Source: Saitoella complicata NRRL Y-17804 (lineage: Eukaryota; Ascomycota; Saitoellomycetes; Saitoellales; Saitoellaceae). From it: a DNA stretch of 64,000 bases. Both the position numbers and the translations under genes were made by a program. How positions within the stretch are numbered: the stretch's first letter is position 1; each line of letters starts with the position of its first letter. Shown piece by piece: positions 47,082 through 59,682 of the stretch. Where the stretch lies: contig NW_017566999.1 of NCBI RefSeq assembly GCF_001661265.1, positions 124,001-188,000 of the forward strand. The letters run 5' to 3'. The notes under the pieces are model-generated. The model searched no databases. It saw nothing but the letters and a program-made list of their open reading frames with translations, and was not told the origin of the DNA.

Positions 47082-47818
47082 ATGAACGACCGAGCGTGGG
47101 ATGTCGACCAACGTCGTTTTGCGACTGCGCTTTCGGAGAATGCGAACCTGCGAAAGCAGTGGGCGGACATGAACATCGACGGACACGACATATTATTCGA
47201 GCTTTGTAACTCTCGCCTACGACGTTCTCTACCAAAGAAGAAGACTAAGACAAGGAAGACGGCCGAGCAAATTGAACAAGAGTTGAAGGAGTGGTCCGAA
47301 AGGTTACAGGAGATCATACAATCATTTGTACGTCCCTCACCTTCCGTGCCTCGACCATAACGCTAACGTCATACACTCAGGAGAAATTACTACGACGACT
47401 AACTGACTCCGTGGATCGGCTTCATGAGCTGGTTATTCAAGTCTCACGGACAAAGGGCAATGCATACGTTTTCTTGAAGCCTCTATGGCGCACATGGACC
47501 ATGGATCGCTTTGCAGATGCAGCATCTGAAGTCCTGACATGCTACCGTCAAGAGATGGATACCAAGCGACGAATAGCCTGGGAAGTCTGTGGTGATGACG
47601 CCAAAGCTGACAAGAAGATATTAACTCTGCTGTGTACTACGTGGAAAACGGAAGCTTTCATCGGCAACTCAGGAAAGGAGTTCAACGAGATCTGTGCGTT
47701 AGAGGTGGAGGAAGGAGACCCTGGGCTTGAAGTGAGGCGGAGAGAGATGGAGGATGAGATGGACGACTTCGGACCTACGAGTAGGAGGAAAGCGGTAAAC
47801 GACACGAGTGATTGGTGA
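47082..47818 (+). CDS. Orphan two-exon protein
   Basis: Exons 47082-47327 and 47381-47818, with a 53-base GTACGT...CTCAG intron (branch GCTAAC), give about 227 residues. The frame is maintained exactly, so the gene is likely real. The first exon holds a basic stretch (RRSLPKKKTKTRK) followed by a helix (IEQELKEWSERLQEIIQ); the second continues as helices (LLRRLTDSVDRLHELVIQV) and has a distinctive PLWRTWTMDRFADAASEVL segment, then an acidic tail. It looks like an all-helical, perhaps coiled-coil, protein. I recognise no family. Starts 189 bases from, and divergent to, LOA1. Confidence 0.65.
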
Positions 47819-48321
47819 TGAGAAGGCACAAATTCCGGGCGTTTTTGGGACTAGAGAGAGCGGACTCCTGAAGTCTGCTATGAAACGCATGTCAAGTCGG
47901 GCATATTCAAGCGCAGGTCATATGATTCGATCCGGCAAAAAGACTCCTGCGGGAGAAAACAACACCCGCCGTGAAGAAAAGCAGCGAAATGCTCTTGAAG
48001 ACTAATCCTCGTCATGCGGATTGGACGGGAGAGTACCAATGAGGGCATGACGGACTCCTTGCAGAACGCGACCTTCGCATATTGACCCTTCAGGGTACTA
48101 CGCAGAAGACGTCGTGGGGCCTTCTGAGAATCGTGTTCCTGGCATGCACAATTGCAATCTCCGCGCTTCGTAATATCTCTCTTGCTGGACGCGCTGTGAC
48201 GGGTGTAGATAGGTGTATGATAGTTTTATTAGTGTATAACATCCTCTACCGTCTTTGCTCTTGTCATGCAGCATGCTACCACAGTAATCTTCCTCCTTTA
48301 TCGCTCCGAACCCGTAGCAGT
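47819..48321. other. Intergenic, tail-to-tail between the orphan gene and COX7
   Basis: About 500 bases. Short open frames only; nothing recognised. Confidence 0.5.
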
Positions 48322-48625
48322 CTACTCCTTGATACCCTGTGTACATTGATTAGCAAATGTCATCATCACGAATGACGAGGGTAAACATACACGAGCCATA
48401 CGGGTGAGACCCCAGAAAGAACCAACAACTCCGACACCGAAGATAGCGTAGAAGGGGTAGATCAAGAACTTTGACCTGGGGTGCTTCATGTAGATAGGAA
48501 CCTTGGGGTTGGCCTGATAGAGCCTCTGGTAGTGGGGAACCTTGTTAGGGCGGTTGGCGATAGAGTCGCTATTGCAATGGTCAGATCCTGAATGACAACA
48601 CGAGCAGAGGAGCAACGTACAGCAT
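48322..48625 (-). CDS. COX7: Cytochrome c oxidase subunit Cox7 (VIIa)
   Basis: Small single-span subunit of respiratory complex IV in the inner mitochondrial membrane. Three exons, 48621-48625 (5 bases), 48391-48568 and 48322-48336 (15 bases), encode about 65 residues. The protein reads PNKVPHYQRLYQANP, then YMKHPRSKFLIYPFYAIFG, matching the HPRSxxxxYPFYAIF hallmark of the family, then the membrane span and RMARGIKE. Both introns have good donors and acceptors (GTACGT...AATAG and GTATGT...ACACAG). The five-base first exon is inferred, but the splice phase is exact and no other in-frame ATG is near. Confidence 0.88.
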
Positions 48626-48985
48626 GATGGCGGACTGTTTTCCTTCGAATATATGCTCGTAAGCGCTGCAGTCACGACTGGCCGGTATTCTTACTGCAGG
48701 TTGGTGCCTCGACTTTTACTACCCTGATTCTGCGGCCAGGCGGGGAGGCTCGCACAGGCCCACAGATTTCGCGGCATGATCCTGCAAGTGATACATCATA
48801 AAATCCTATCCACCCACAAACCTCCATTTACCCAAGGCAATTGCCATTCATCGCGGAGTCCATACGATTGATTGTTCGATCCTCTACAGTCTCCGCTCTT
48901 TGCCGTTTCTGCTCATACGCGACACCGACACCGACACCATACCCCTTTTTTGGCCACTCCGCCGCTGGTGCAATAACGACCGACG
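48626..48985. promoter_or_regulatory. Divergent promoter COX7 / MDM34
   Basis: 360 bases between two start codons facing apart; both genes serve mitochondria. No clear HAP CCAAT box in the expected position was noted. Includes an ACACCGACACCGACACC short tandem near 48920-48936. Confidence 0.4.
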
Positions 48986-50294
48986 ATGGCCTTCAAGTTC
49001 TCATGGCCTCAGTTCTCAGCGGGGTTCTATGAGAAGGCCGAAGACTTGCTGAGTACAGCTCTCAACAAGGGCTCCAAACCTGCCATTCTGGTCGATAAGA
49101 TTAGCGTGAAGGAATTGGACATGGGCACTCAGGTATGCCGAGTTGCTGTTGAAAGCGTCTATGATGGCAGAAGCTAACGATCAATTGCAGCCTCCTGAAC
49201 TAGAGATCCTTGAGATTGGCGACATTGCTGAGGACCGTTTCCGCGGAATTTTCAAGCTGAATTACAACGGCGATGCGTCTATCGTCCTGCAAACCAAAGT
49301 GCAGGCGAACCCTCTCAACACGCATTCACGAACATCACAACCATTCTCTCGCGTCAAAATGGGAGCGGCATCAAGTCCGTTGACCGTACCTATGTTTCTG
49401 AGATTAAGCGACCTCAAGCTGAGCGGCATCGTCATTCTGGTGTTTTCTAAACAGAAGGGTCTGACAATCGTCTTCCGGAACGATCCTCTGGAGTCCGTCA
49501 GAGTCAGCTCAACTTTCGACTCAATACCCGCAATTGCTCGCTTCTTGCAGGCAGAGATTGAGAAGCAGCTGCGCTCGCTGTTCCAGGAAGAACTGCCCGG
49601 TATCATCCACAAGCTTTCGCTTTCCTGGACCTCTGTACCAAAAGCTGCCTCCCCCCCATTGCAGCCTGTCAAGCTTCCTCCTATCGACGTCGATTCACTT
49701 CACCTCGACGATTCCGAGGACGATTTCATGCTGTCTCCCGTTGCAGTGCAGCCCGCTGGCTCGTCTACTAAACCTATCTCATTGGCTGAGATCGATCCCG
49801 AGCGTGGTCTGTCGGATGCAAACCTCTTGCGTCTTCGCGCTCTTGCGTCTTCGCAGGCTACTTTGTCCGTCTTCACTCCGGCGATTCGTGGTGCTGTTTA
49901 CCGATCTACGGCATTCGCGTCGCGCAAGTCTACCCAGGCTCAACCGGTGCACCACCACCACCATACCCTTTCCATATCTCTCCCACCCCTGGCCCGGCCA
50001 AGATTTGAGGAGCCAAGCAGGGCGCTTATTCTGCGTGATGCTCCGCCAACCCCTGTCGCACAGACGATGCTCAGACCGCAGCTGTCGCGGAACCCGACGT
50101 CGTTTACTCGCAAGAGAAAAGAACAGGAGAAGAAGCGGAAAGTCGTGAAGCTTGGCTCCAGGTTGGCAAGAGAAGAAAGCCACAGAAACCTGGCGCAGAT
50201 CCAGATTGATGAGGAGAAGCGAAGATTCAAGGAGGAGCTGGATAGAATCAACATGGAAAGATGGGGCACACAAGCTCTGGCGGCTGATGCCTGA
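48986..50294 (+). CDS. MDM34: ERMES subunit Mdm34
   Basis: Outer-membrane component of the ER-mitochondria encounter structure, which moves lipids between the two organelles. Exons 48986-49132 and 49191-50294, with a 58-base intron, give about 416 residues. The SMP lipid-binding domain fills residues 1-200: [79 protein letters not shown] and [19 protein letters not shown]. The C-terminal half is polar, with a poly-His stretch (HHHHH near residue 310), Arg/Lys-rich [12 protein letters not shown] and a last helix [19 protein letters not shown]. Confidence 0.95.
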
Positions 50295-50674
50295 TTCACA
50301 GGAGGTGTATGATGCTGCTTTGATTCTTTCGCAGGCGCGGGCGTTATGACTTTTCTTTTTGCTTTGATTTTGCCCACGCCGTGGTACCGGTGTACTCTCT
50401 CTTCTCTGACATGTCGAGACCTAAAAGTTTTGCTTTTGGGCGTTCTAGGGTTTGCTATTTGCTACATTTGGGTCGTATGCCCTTTTTGTTGGAGAGTGTA
50501 CGATTACTACGATACCTGATGAATTGAATTGTAACGGTTGTTCCCTATCTCAAGCTCTCGAGCGCGGACGTGTACGGCTCTGCACCCCTGGTTCCCCAGA
50601 CGCTAGCTGCAGGCTGGCCTCATCGCATCGGCTGTCAAGCAGTCGGCCATCTCCAACAGCCATATTCATTCAGG
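50295..50674. other. Intergenic between MDM34 and the CCDC47-like gene
   Basis: 380 bases. T-rich 3' flank of MDM34 near 50340-50420, then promoter. Nothing else recognised. Confidence 0.45.
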
Positions 50675-51973
50675 ATGCCGATCCAATCTACGTTGTCGCC
50701 GGCGCCGCTGCTGGCTGTTATCGCGCCCTTGGCCTCAACTGTTTTCGCTGCGATGCCCGACTTCGCCGATTACGAGGCCGCTCCCGAACCAGCCTCCACT
50801 GCTGCGGCGAGGACCACGGTCGTCGCTGATGCTACCTCTTCGCCTGCTGCGCGTTTTTCCACGTTGCCTTTGAAGCAGGCGTTGAAGATCTGGGAGCGCG
50901 ATGACATTCACTTGAAGGACTTTAAGCTTGAGGGTGTATTCTTGCTTGTTGTGGCAGCTTACCTTGCTTGCTACTTCATTGGAAAGAGTAAGAACACAGA
51001 CATCGCTAAGAAATGGTACGTTTCGATCTGTCTCAAACGCAGGCTGTGATTCGTCGCTGACACGTACAATAGGTGGAAGAACCATGGCTCAGTACTCTCT
51101 CAGCAGTTCGTCCACGTTGGTGCTGCAAAGCAGTCGACCGGTGCTCTTACCTATAGCTCGCCGTCTGAGTACATTTCCTACGCCTCCGGACGTAAGACTA
51201 TCAAGACTGCGACCATCTTCGTTGACACCGTCATGCGCCATGACCCCATCTCCCTCCTCTTCGACTACGGATACCGTACGCTTTCGGAGGGTGGTGCTGG
51301 CATGTTGCCCGTCGCTGACCGTGTAACCATCGAGATCGAGGCTGATGAAGGCGCATGGGGTGGCTATGTGTGGGGTCTCGTGGAGAAGGGTTTGATGAGG
51401 GCTGCCAGGGAGCAACGTTGGGACCTCGGCTACACTGCCACTAAGGACCACAAGGATCTGCCTAGGGAATATACGGTCATGTCTGAATCGGCTGAGATTA
51501 CTGAGTTCATCATGGCTGACAAAAAGTTCGTCGAGGCGGTGAAGAACTGCAATGGAGCATTGGAGTACGTTATTGTCAGTGATCAGAAGAAGGAGGCTCC
51601 GAATGCTACTAAGGATTTGGAGAACTCTCCCCGAAGGATCACATTGTCTGTTCGGGCTGATAAGAAAAGCCCCGAGTTGATCAGCGCCGTCATTGACCTT
51701 GCCGATCACCTTGCCAAGGCTACTCGTTCGCTACGACCCGAAGTCACCAGGAAAGTCACAAGCAACAGAGCCGACACCAGAAGAAAACTGGAGAAGCTGG
51801 AGAAGGAGGCGGAGGCAGAGGAGCTCAGAGCCAAGAGGGACCGTAAGAAGGCGGAGGAGGAGGCAGAGCGAAAGAAGGCTCTGTCGCCGGAGGAGCAGAA
51901 AAAGTTGCTTGACAAAGAGAGGCAAAGAGCCATGAAGCGAGCCCAAGGAAAAGGTGCCAAGGTTAGGAAGTAG
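50675..51973 (+). CDS. CCDC47/DUF1682 ER membrane protein (PAT-complex type)
   Basis: Homologue of CCDC47, which helps insert multi-pass membrane proteins at the ER. Exons 50675-51015 and 51073-51973, with a 57-base intron, give about 413 residues. A signal peptide (LLAVIAPLASTVFA) is followed by a lumenal stretch, one membrane span (GVFLLVVAAYLACYFIG, near residue 95) and a cytosolic DUF1682 domain (FVHVGAAKQ, YISYASGRKTIKTATIFVD, ALEYVIVSDQ). The protein ends in a highly charged coiled coil (RRKLEKLEKEAEAEELRAK, then MKRAQGKGAKVRK). The upstream frame has only non-ATG starts. Confidence 0.88.
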
Positions 51974-52044
51974 GCATATTCACGATTGACGAAGAAACAA
52001 ATAAGCTTTCGACTAGGTGCCGGTCTGCTCGTAATTGATTTTGC

Positions 52045-52059
52045 ACGCGTTGCACGCGT
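52045..52059. promoter_or_regulatory. Paired ACGCGT (MCB-like) boxes upstream of UBP12
   Basis: Two ACGCGT palindromes, at 52045-52050 and 52054-52059, lie within a 9-base tandem repeat (ttgcacgcg), 83-97 bases before the UBP12 start. ACGCGT is the binding site of the MBF/Mbp1 cell-cycle factor. Site match only; function is inferred. Confidence 0.35.
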
Positions 52060-52141
52060 TGCACCCCTGCATGCATGGCGACGTAGTTCGTAGGATTGGC
52101 TTCGCAACTCTCCTCGGCCTCCAAACAATCCACCTCTTTCG

Positions 52142-55100
52142 ATGGCAGTGACAGACGAGTCCGGTCGCGAGTCCACCTTCACAGAACCCCGCTCGTCGTC
52201 CTCGACTGGTTCCAAACGCGCTCGTTCACCTTCACCTGCCGACAGCGGCCGTCGCCTCTCGCCTTCTCCCGACATTGACGCACGAGGTTTGTCATTGGCG
52301 GACTCTATCTCTGAAATGCCTTCGATACCCGAAACACCTACTATGGACCAAGATATGCCACCTGCGTATGTGTCTGTTGTAATGCCATCTGCGGAGGATC
52401 AATGGCGCCAGCTTGGTGGGCTGCTTGATAAGGCGTTGGCGGAGGAAGACGTATGGTATATCATTGATATGCAGTGGCTCTCCCTTTGGAAGGCATGGGT
52501 ACAGGGCCAAACAGAAACAGCACCAGGACCCATTGATAATAGCAGTATTGCCGACGACGAGGGGTTGCTGAAGGAGGGGTTGAGCATTGAGGAAGAGTAT
52601 GAAGTTGTCCCAGAGGAAGTTTGGAATGCTTTGAAAGAATGGTAAGGATTATGTTGCCTTCTTTCTGTGAATGTATGCTCACATATCGCTACAGGCATAC
52701 ACTCAATGGCCCTGAATTCGAACGTTTGGTCATCAACACAGCGCCGTCTGGAGCAGTTGGCAAGAACCTGCGCGTTGAAGTATACCCTCCTACTTTCCGA
52801 CTGCTCAAAATACGCCCTTCAGTAAATGCGTCGGGTCCGATGACTATGGAGCGACTGCGTGCCTCAGCGGGCTTCGTATCCACACGGGCTCAGAGGGCTC
52901 CTAAGATTACTGTGTCTGCCATGACCCCGCTTCAGAACTTGATCGACGCTGCTCGTGATGCCCTTGATATTGGGAAGGATGTCAACATCAAGTTCTGGTT
53001 AGGTGACTTCCCGGAGAATCAGGCTGTTCTGGACGCCAAGACTGTTCTCGAATTGGGAAGTGAGCCGGACTTGAGTGAAGCAGACACGTCCAAGTCTCTG
53101 CAGGAGGTCGATTTAGGCATGAGTCAGTCTGTGGTGGTGGAGGTAATGGTCAATGGTAAGTGGGCAACGGAGATGGACGACGTTGTCAACAGTCTTGAAC
53201 CGAGGACACTGGCGGGCGCGCGTCTTGCAGCTCCTTCCCGATCGTCTGGATCTGCCAGTCTCACGATCGACGAAACCCCGAAACGTGTGGAGGGCACTTC
53301 AGGATTACAGAACCTTGGAAACACTTGCTATATGAACTCTGCGCTTCAGGCTTTGTCGCATACCGAGGAACTAACCAAGTACTTTCTGGCCGGTGTCTAC
53401 AAGGAGGAGCTCAACGTTGACAATCCTCTGGGTATGTCCGGTCAGCTGGCCACCAGTTATGCTGGTTTGCTGCAGAACGGCCTCTACTCTCAACCGCCGC
53501 TCATGTACTACGCTCCACGAGACTTCAAATACGCTCTCGGTAGGTTTGCGCCAAGCTTCTCTGGCTACGGGCAACAGGATGCTCAGGAGTTTCTTGCGTT
53601 TTTACTTGATGGACTTCATGAGGATCTGAACCGCATTCTCAATAAGCCGTACACCGAGAAACCGGATTCTAAGGAGACAGATGAGGATTCCCTTGCAGTC
53701 CTTGCAGACACCTGCTGGAATGTTCACAAGCAACGCAATGACTCCGTGATCGTGGATCTTTTTCAGGGTATGTACAAATCCACTCTGATATGTCCGGAAT
53801 GTGACAAGGTCAGCGTAACTTTCGATCCATTTATGGATCTTACTTTGCCGCTCCCAGTCAGCAAGAAGTGGAGACATCAGGTTTTCTTCGTTCCGTGGAG
53901 CAGCGAGAAGAAAGTAACAAAGTTGACCGTCGAACTGGAGGGAAATACAAGTGTGAAAGCTATGAAAGCACACATTGGGCAGAGGGTGGGTGTCGATCCC
54001 AAGCGGCTGTTTAGCAGTGAGGTTTACTCGCACAAATTCTACCGACATCATCCGGACTTCGCAGCTGTCTCTGAGGTTATCACTGGGTCAGAGGACAAGA
54101 TTTATGTCTATGAGCTTCCTGACGACTTCACGGTGCCTGATGGCCGCAAGAGTGCTGATGGTGACCGTGCTTCTGACGGTGTTCTTGTTCCGGTCTTCCA
54201 TTATAGACTTGGTTCGAAGTACTCCAGCCCGGACTCTGAGGTTTTCGGGTCGCCCTTTGTTATTGTTGTCACCGAAGAAGATCAGAAGAGTTACGACGCG
54301 GTCTATAAGAAAGTAGTTGAGAAGTATGGGCAGTTCACTACTGCAAAGGATGAACTTTGTTCTGCTGCCGCACGGAAACCCGAGCAGGAAGTCGTTGTCC
54401 CTGTCGCGGAGGAGAAGGAGGAGGAAGCCGTTGAGGCCGTGGGGGACAGCAAGAAGGAACTGGATGATGAGTCTAACGGAGTGCCGCATATGACGGCGTC
54501 CGAAACCGAAGATGGTGTCGTAGAGATTACCCCCACGGAATCCGCCGAAGACTCTGCAGACACAAGAGCCACCAGCGTTGCAAGCATGTCATCTGCTAAA
54601 CCACACCCTAACCTTTTCACAATCAAGGCCTTCAGTTCATCCATTCGGGGCACAGATATGGCTGTACCTACCCTTTGGACCAATGTGTATGGACTCGACA
54701 GAGCTCCCGATCTTCGCGACAAATACCCGAAGCCAGTCAGGGAAACTTCCCCAAACGGAGATGAAGCTGACGATGCCGCGGTGACCGTGGATGAGGTTCT
54801 TCGTGACGCCGAAAAGAGTGACGCTGCAGATGATGACGATTCCTTCCCCATTGCAAGCGCGATCTTGAACAAGGTTGCTGCACCTGCCGCCAGTGATTTC
54901 CAGCGTCCCTTGAACCCCGGTGATGCACTGATTGTTGAATGGCCCGATCTTGTCTATGATGCTTTCTTCAATGGTACCGGTCCGGATGACAACATGAGAG
55001 GTACCGCGCAATGGGACGAGGATACGTTTGAAAATTTCGAAAGTGAAGACGAGAAAGCCGCTCTTGAGGCTGCGCGTGAGAAGGCAGCAAATAAGGAGGT

Positions 55101-56021
55101 GAATCTCAATGACTGCTTGGACGAATTCGCTAAGACTGAGCAGCTGGGCGAGGATGATCTGTGGTATTGCCCGCAGTGTAAGGACTTTAGGCAAGCAACG
55201 AAGACCATGGAGCTCTGGAAGTCGCCAGATATCCTAGTCATGCACCTGAAGCGGTTCTCTTCAGGACGCGTAACACGAGGCAAGATTGACAACCTAATTG
55301 ATTTCCCTCTTGAAGGTTTGAATCTGGAGGAACGAGTTGGCGAGCATCGAATCAAAAAGAATAAGGGCAAGGAAACGAGCAGTCAGGTGTATGACCTTTT
55401 CGGCGTCGTCAATCACTTCGGAGGCTTGGGTGGTGGTCACTACACGAGTTACACAAAGAACTTCCATGATGGCAAATTCTACAATTTTGATGGTTTGTAT
55501 TCATGGATATGCTTTATAGTACTCTACTAACCTTTGAACTAGATTCTCATGTATCTCCTGTGGACGAGGATCGTATCGTTACGCCCGCTGCTTACCTCTT
55601 ATTCTACCGTCGCCGTTCTTCGGAGCCTCTTGGAGGCCAAACGCATTGGAAGACTGTCAAATACCTTGAGGGACATAAGGCGGCTGTCGATGCCGCGCCA
55701 ACGCTTTACGACGAGCACAATACTGTGGCAATTGGTGACATGACTGGACTTATACCAACCACTTACGCTCGAAGAGGCTCAAACTCATCCTCCTCGAGCA
55801 GCTTAGCGACAGCACACACCAACGACGACGACAGGGAGCGTATGCTTGAATCACCTGCTGTCTGTGACGCCGAGCCATGGGAGAAGGCTAGTGAAAATGG
55901 GATCTCGTCACCACGTTTCGCCGAAAACACCCCGGACGGCGATGACGCGGTCATGGCTGACTTCGTAGAAACTGGCGCCGACGATAACAACGACACGACT
56001 GATGAGGGGCTTCACTTGTAA
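52142..56021 (+). CDS. UBP12: Ubiquitin carboxyl-terminal hydrolase, Ubp12/USP4-USP15 type
   Basis: Deubiquitinating cysteine protease. Exons 52142-52641, 52695-55492 and 55543-56021, with introns of 53 and 50 bases, give about 1258 residues. A Ser-rich start is followed by a DUSP domain (residues about 80-225; [20 protein letters not shown] then [13 protein letters not shown]) and a ubiquitin-like segment. The catalytic domain has the Cys box [20 protein letters not shown] (Cys near residue 378), [20 protein letters not shown], the zinc-type CPEC, a long acidic insertion between the two halves, [17 protein letters not shown] and the His box [16 protein letters not shown]. The last exon supplies the final [11 protein letters not shown]...[10 protein letters not shown] strand and an acidic tail. 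Confidence 0.94.
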
Positions 56022-56285
56022 GGGTGTGCATTGCTGAGACTTGTTCATGAGCAGCGTGACATGAGAGCATTAGGGGAGCTGGAGGCGTTCGCGGGCGTAT
56101 GGAAGAATGCCTGCAAATTTGCATTACCCAAGTTTCTTACAGAATATATAACATTCAGCTAAGGATTACTCTGGCAAGGTGACTGTGATCATGGCCGTAT
56201 TGCTATGGTATCATTACGTAGATATATTGATGCCCAGAAAGCGCCGGGACTCCTCCATTCCTTCAAACTCCGGCTTAGAATATGC

Positions 56286-59200
56286 TTATACACGCTGTCT
56301 GACGTAAAACAAAATGTAACTGGCTGGTGATATCACCTGTGACTCATCGCAACTGGTAACCTTGGTGTCGTCGAACAAATTCCATCGGTTCTTGGATTTG
56401 TCGAGAACATATGCGGTGTAATGTCCCGAGTTCAGAGTTCCAAAGTGGTTTGTAACTGCGTAAAGGTTGTAGACATGAGGTGGCGGTGGCGCATCCGAGT
56501 TGGGAACATTATCAGTTGAAGGGACATACGCGGAGAGATCGAGATCCCTCAATGGATACTGAACCGGAGCATTAAGCTTATCCGTCCATCGGCCCTTCAC
56601 GATAAATCGCTTGAAGTGAATGATGAGGATGGTAGGCAAACGGACAATAGTCATCTGCTTCGTGGCCTTGCGTGGCTTCTTGCATCTTGGGCAATTCCAG
56701 GCATCATCTCCTGCCATCACTTCTTCGTGCACGAATCCATCAAGACAATCTCGCAAAGTACTGATCTTGTTGCCCTTCCTCACCAAGATGGGCAGTGACA
56801 GGTACATGAATGGGTTGTATGTAGTACTCGTATGCCCACATGTGTGACATCTCAACCTGTTGCAGAACTGCCCCTGGAAGAGATTCGTCACTAGGGACTC
56901 GTTTCGGTGTCTGTAGCGGTTCCACTCGTACTGTGCGGCCACTGCTACCGGTAACTGCTCCCGAAAGGCTTCTTCTTCTGGTGTCAGATCCAGAAGCCTC
57001 TTGTTAGCTGAAGCAACATTCAAATCTTCATGCAAAGCATCGAGGAAAAACTGCATGAACTCCTGTGCATCTTGCTGTTGCCCAGAGGCAAACTCATCTC
57101 TCACTTTCCCAATCGTGTCTCGAAATGTAACCGGACTGACGAAGTTGTACGAATCTGTCCACAGATGACGCACGAGCTTGCTCCATGCTGACACAACCTG
57201 ACCACCGGTACCGAGCGGATTAGTCTTGCTAATATGGTTCTTGTAGCTTCCGTTGTAAAAGTAACGGGTAAACGGCGTAGTACCACTGACACACTGCAGG
57301 ATACAGTTCATGAAGCACGAATTTCCGAGGTTCTTCAACCCAGTAGTTCCGTAATTGGTGTCACCGCTATATGATGACATCCGCTGTCGTGCAACAGCCT
57401 GCATGGGCGCCTGAGAAGGAAGACGAGGTACAGCTGCCGGTGTCATTGCCGTCATGGGCAACATTTCCTTCGACGTACGTCCTTCAGACGGCGCGCGAGG
57501 CGTCACCATAACGGGGTACTGCAATGAGTCCCTTGTAGATCCGCGGGCACGTGCGAGCTCAGGATCAGGCTGCGGCGCGGCTCTCGTTGGTGTCGGAGGT
57601 TGAAACTCTGGATGAGTGACTTCTGCGAAGCCCTGGAAGGGGTGATCCACGAATGTGCTTTGCCTCCTGAGCCCGTGTCCAGGTCTCTCAATTGGTTCTG
57701 GCACTGAGTGAACCTTCTTAGGAAGCTCATAATCAAACTTTGTTCTGCTTTCCCTTCGTTCACCTCCTGGCTGTAGAGAGTAAGGCGGTGGCGGTCTTTC
57801 GTCCACTGCAATACTCGGATACTTGGCGAAGAAATCCTGGACGGTACGTGCATACGGACTCACATTCTCATCCTCACCCGTCGCTACAATCGCAGTATTG
57901 CGATTTCTCTTCTTATAGTCTGCGATTCGGTCGTGCTCGGGCGATGTCGCCACAGCGATAGGATTATTCGGGCTTTGCAGCTCAGCAATCCATCGTTTTT
58001 CTTTCTCGACATCGATGGTTTCGATTGGTCGCGGTACCGGCGGACGAGATCTTGACCGCTCTTGCCGTTGCGCGGGCACTCGATACGGGAGGGCCGGGCT
58101 CCGACGAAGACCACCAGAGCTTGTCGAACCTGCACTACCTCCTGTCTGATCTGACTTCAAGGCACCACCGACGCAAAGCCCGCCTGCTTCCTTCCATGCG
58201 CTCAACCCACCGACTAGCAGTAGTGGAGATCGCACAAGGTACTTTCTCCAGTTTGCGAGTTCATAAATCGCGGTATTCAGCGCAGTGAGTTCTGGCCGTG
58301 CATTTAGCGAGCGACTATCATCGTCATAGTACACCACCAAATCAAACTCATTCCGTCTAGAAAAGAGCTCGATCTGGTGCTGTGGGTTCAGTACAAGGGC
58401 ATCTTCAAGTCGCTGACCAGACATTCCCTCCCGGAGAACGAGCGGTTCGATGTTGACGATGTATTCTGCACTAACATGTGACGCTTCGAACTCCTCGCGG
58501 GTCCGGACGTCCAAAAACAGGATAGAAGGACGGTCTGTGGTTCTCTGGGTATAGCCCAATAGCGTCTCTGGATCAACCACATTTGCTTTTGGAAACCGTG
58601 CATCTGTCAGTATTCGAGGTAGGTTGACACCAACCTTGCCCTCCGTGTGTGACTGAGTCGGGTATGATGGTGGTTGGATAGGGTGCAACGGCGGCGGCGT
58701 TGGAAACGTCGGAGACTGTGTTGACACTGGTGAATGCAGGTATGCCGGCTTGTGGGGAACGGTTGGTCGCGGCTTGTCCACTGCGTGATCGCCATTACTC
58801 GTTCCCAGGACAGCAGAAGATGAGGGTTTAACCGCACTCGCAGCCGATTGGCCACGGAACGGTGGAATAATCAAGTCAGCAGTGAGGCTGCTCTTAGTGG
58901 ACGAAGACGACTCTCTCGCAGTAACGAGGTTTGTCTCGATGTCGTTCGCTCGCGGAAGTGTAAGAGTTGCTGGCGAAGCTGCCTTGGGCTTGAATGCCGG
59001 GGTAGCCGTTCGCCCTGCTGAGCCCGTATTCACTCCATTCATTCTCAATCTCTCCAACTTCTCCTCCAGGGAGTCTCGTTTTGGCTCCTCCACTTCTGCA
59101 GGCGGCGGCGACATTGGAGGACTCGGAGGCTCCGCAGCCTTGATTTGTTCTTTGATTTCCGAAAAGGTGGGGTATCTAGTATTCATTTTCTGCCGAACGT

Positions 59201-59496
59201 CGAAATATTGCGTTAAAGGCAAACCGGTGAGGGTCGCGAATTGTTTGTGACCCGGGATGGTATCGAGAAGGATGTTACTAGCCTTAAGGTAGAACTCGTA
59301 GGCTTCTTCGCGACGACCCTCAGCAAGTACTTTGTCTGCCTATTCAGGATGTCAGCAAGCCTTCCAAACCGTGACTCTGCCAACCCACGTTCTCCAAGCA
59401 TTGCATGGCTACATTCGTATAACTCCGGACAGCGAACTCATCCTTCCTAACGACCTTTGCGCGCTCCACGATCTGAGCAAGCGTTGCAGGGCCCAT
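56286..59496 (-). CDS. Ubiquitin carboxyl-terminal hydrolase with rhodanese domain (USP8/Doa4-Ubp5 type)
   Basis: Deubiquitinase that, in Doa4/USP8, frees ubiquitin from endosomal cargo at ESCRT. Exons 59389-59496 and 56286-59339, with a 49-base intron, give about 1053 residues. The N-terminal 36 plus 75 residues form a USP8-dimer/MIT-like helical region (MGPATLAQIVERAKVVRKDE, then ADKVLAEGRREEAYEFYLKA). A rhodanese domain lies at about residues 265-420 (ILFLDVRTREEFEASHV, DLVVYYDDDS); its catalytic Cys loop is replaced, so it is a binding module. The UCH core is at about 710-1053: GLKNLGNSCFMNCILQC, the CxxC pair CHTC, CPRCKKPRKATKQ and the His box VTNHFGTLNSGHYTAY. It is tail to tail with UBP12. 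Confidence 0.93.
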
Positions 59497-59682
59497 TGCT
59501 GTGACGAATGCTCAGACAAGCATACGGAGTGAATGCGATCAGCTGCTCCGAGGTCCTTTGCTGGTGTGTGCTCACTCACGCTCGGCGGTGAACGCGTACG
59601 GCGACTCTTGTGCAGGGCCTCCGCAGTGGGCGCGCTTTGACCCGGATAAGGACGATAAGGACACAAACAGAACTCAATTGCA

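Noticed and set aside
47808-48005. 65-codon plus frame after the orphan gene
   Set aside because: It starts within the orphan's last codons in another frame and shows no domain.
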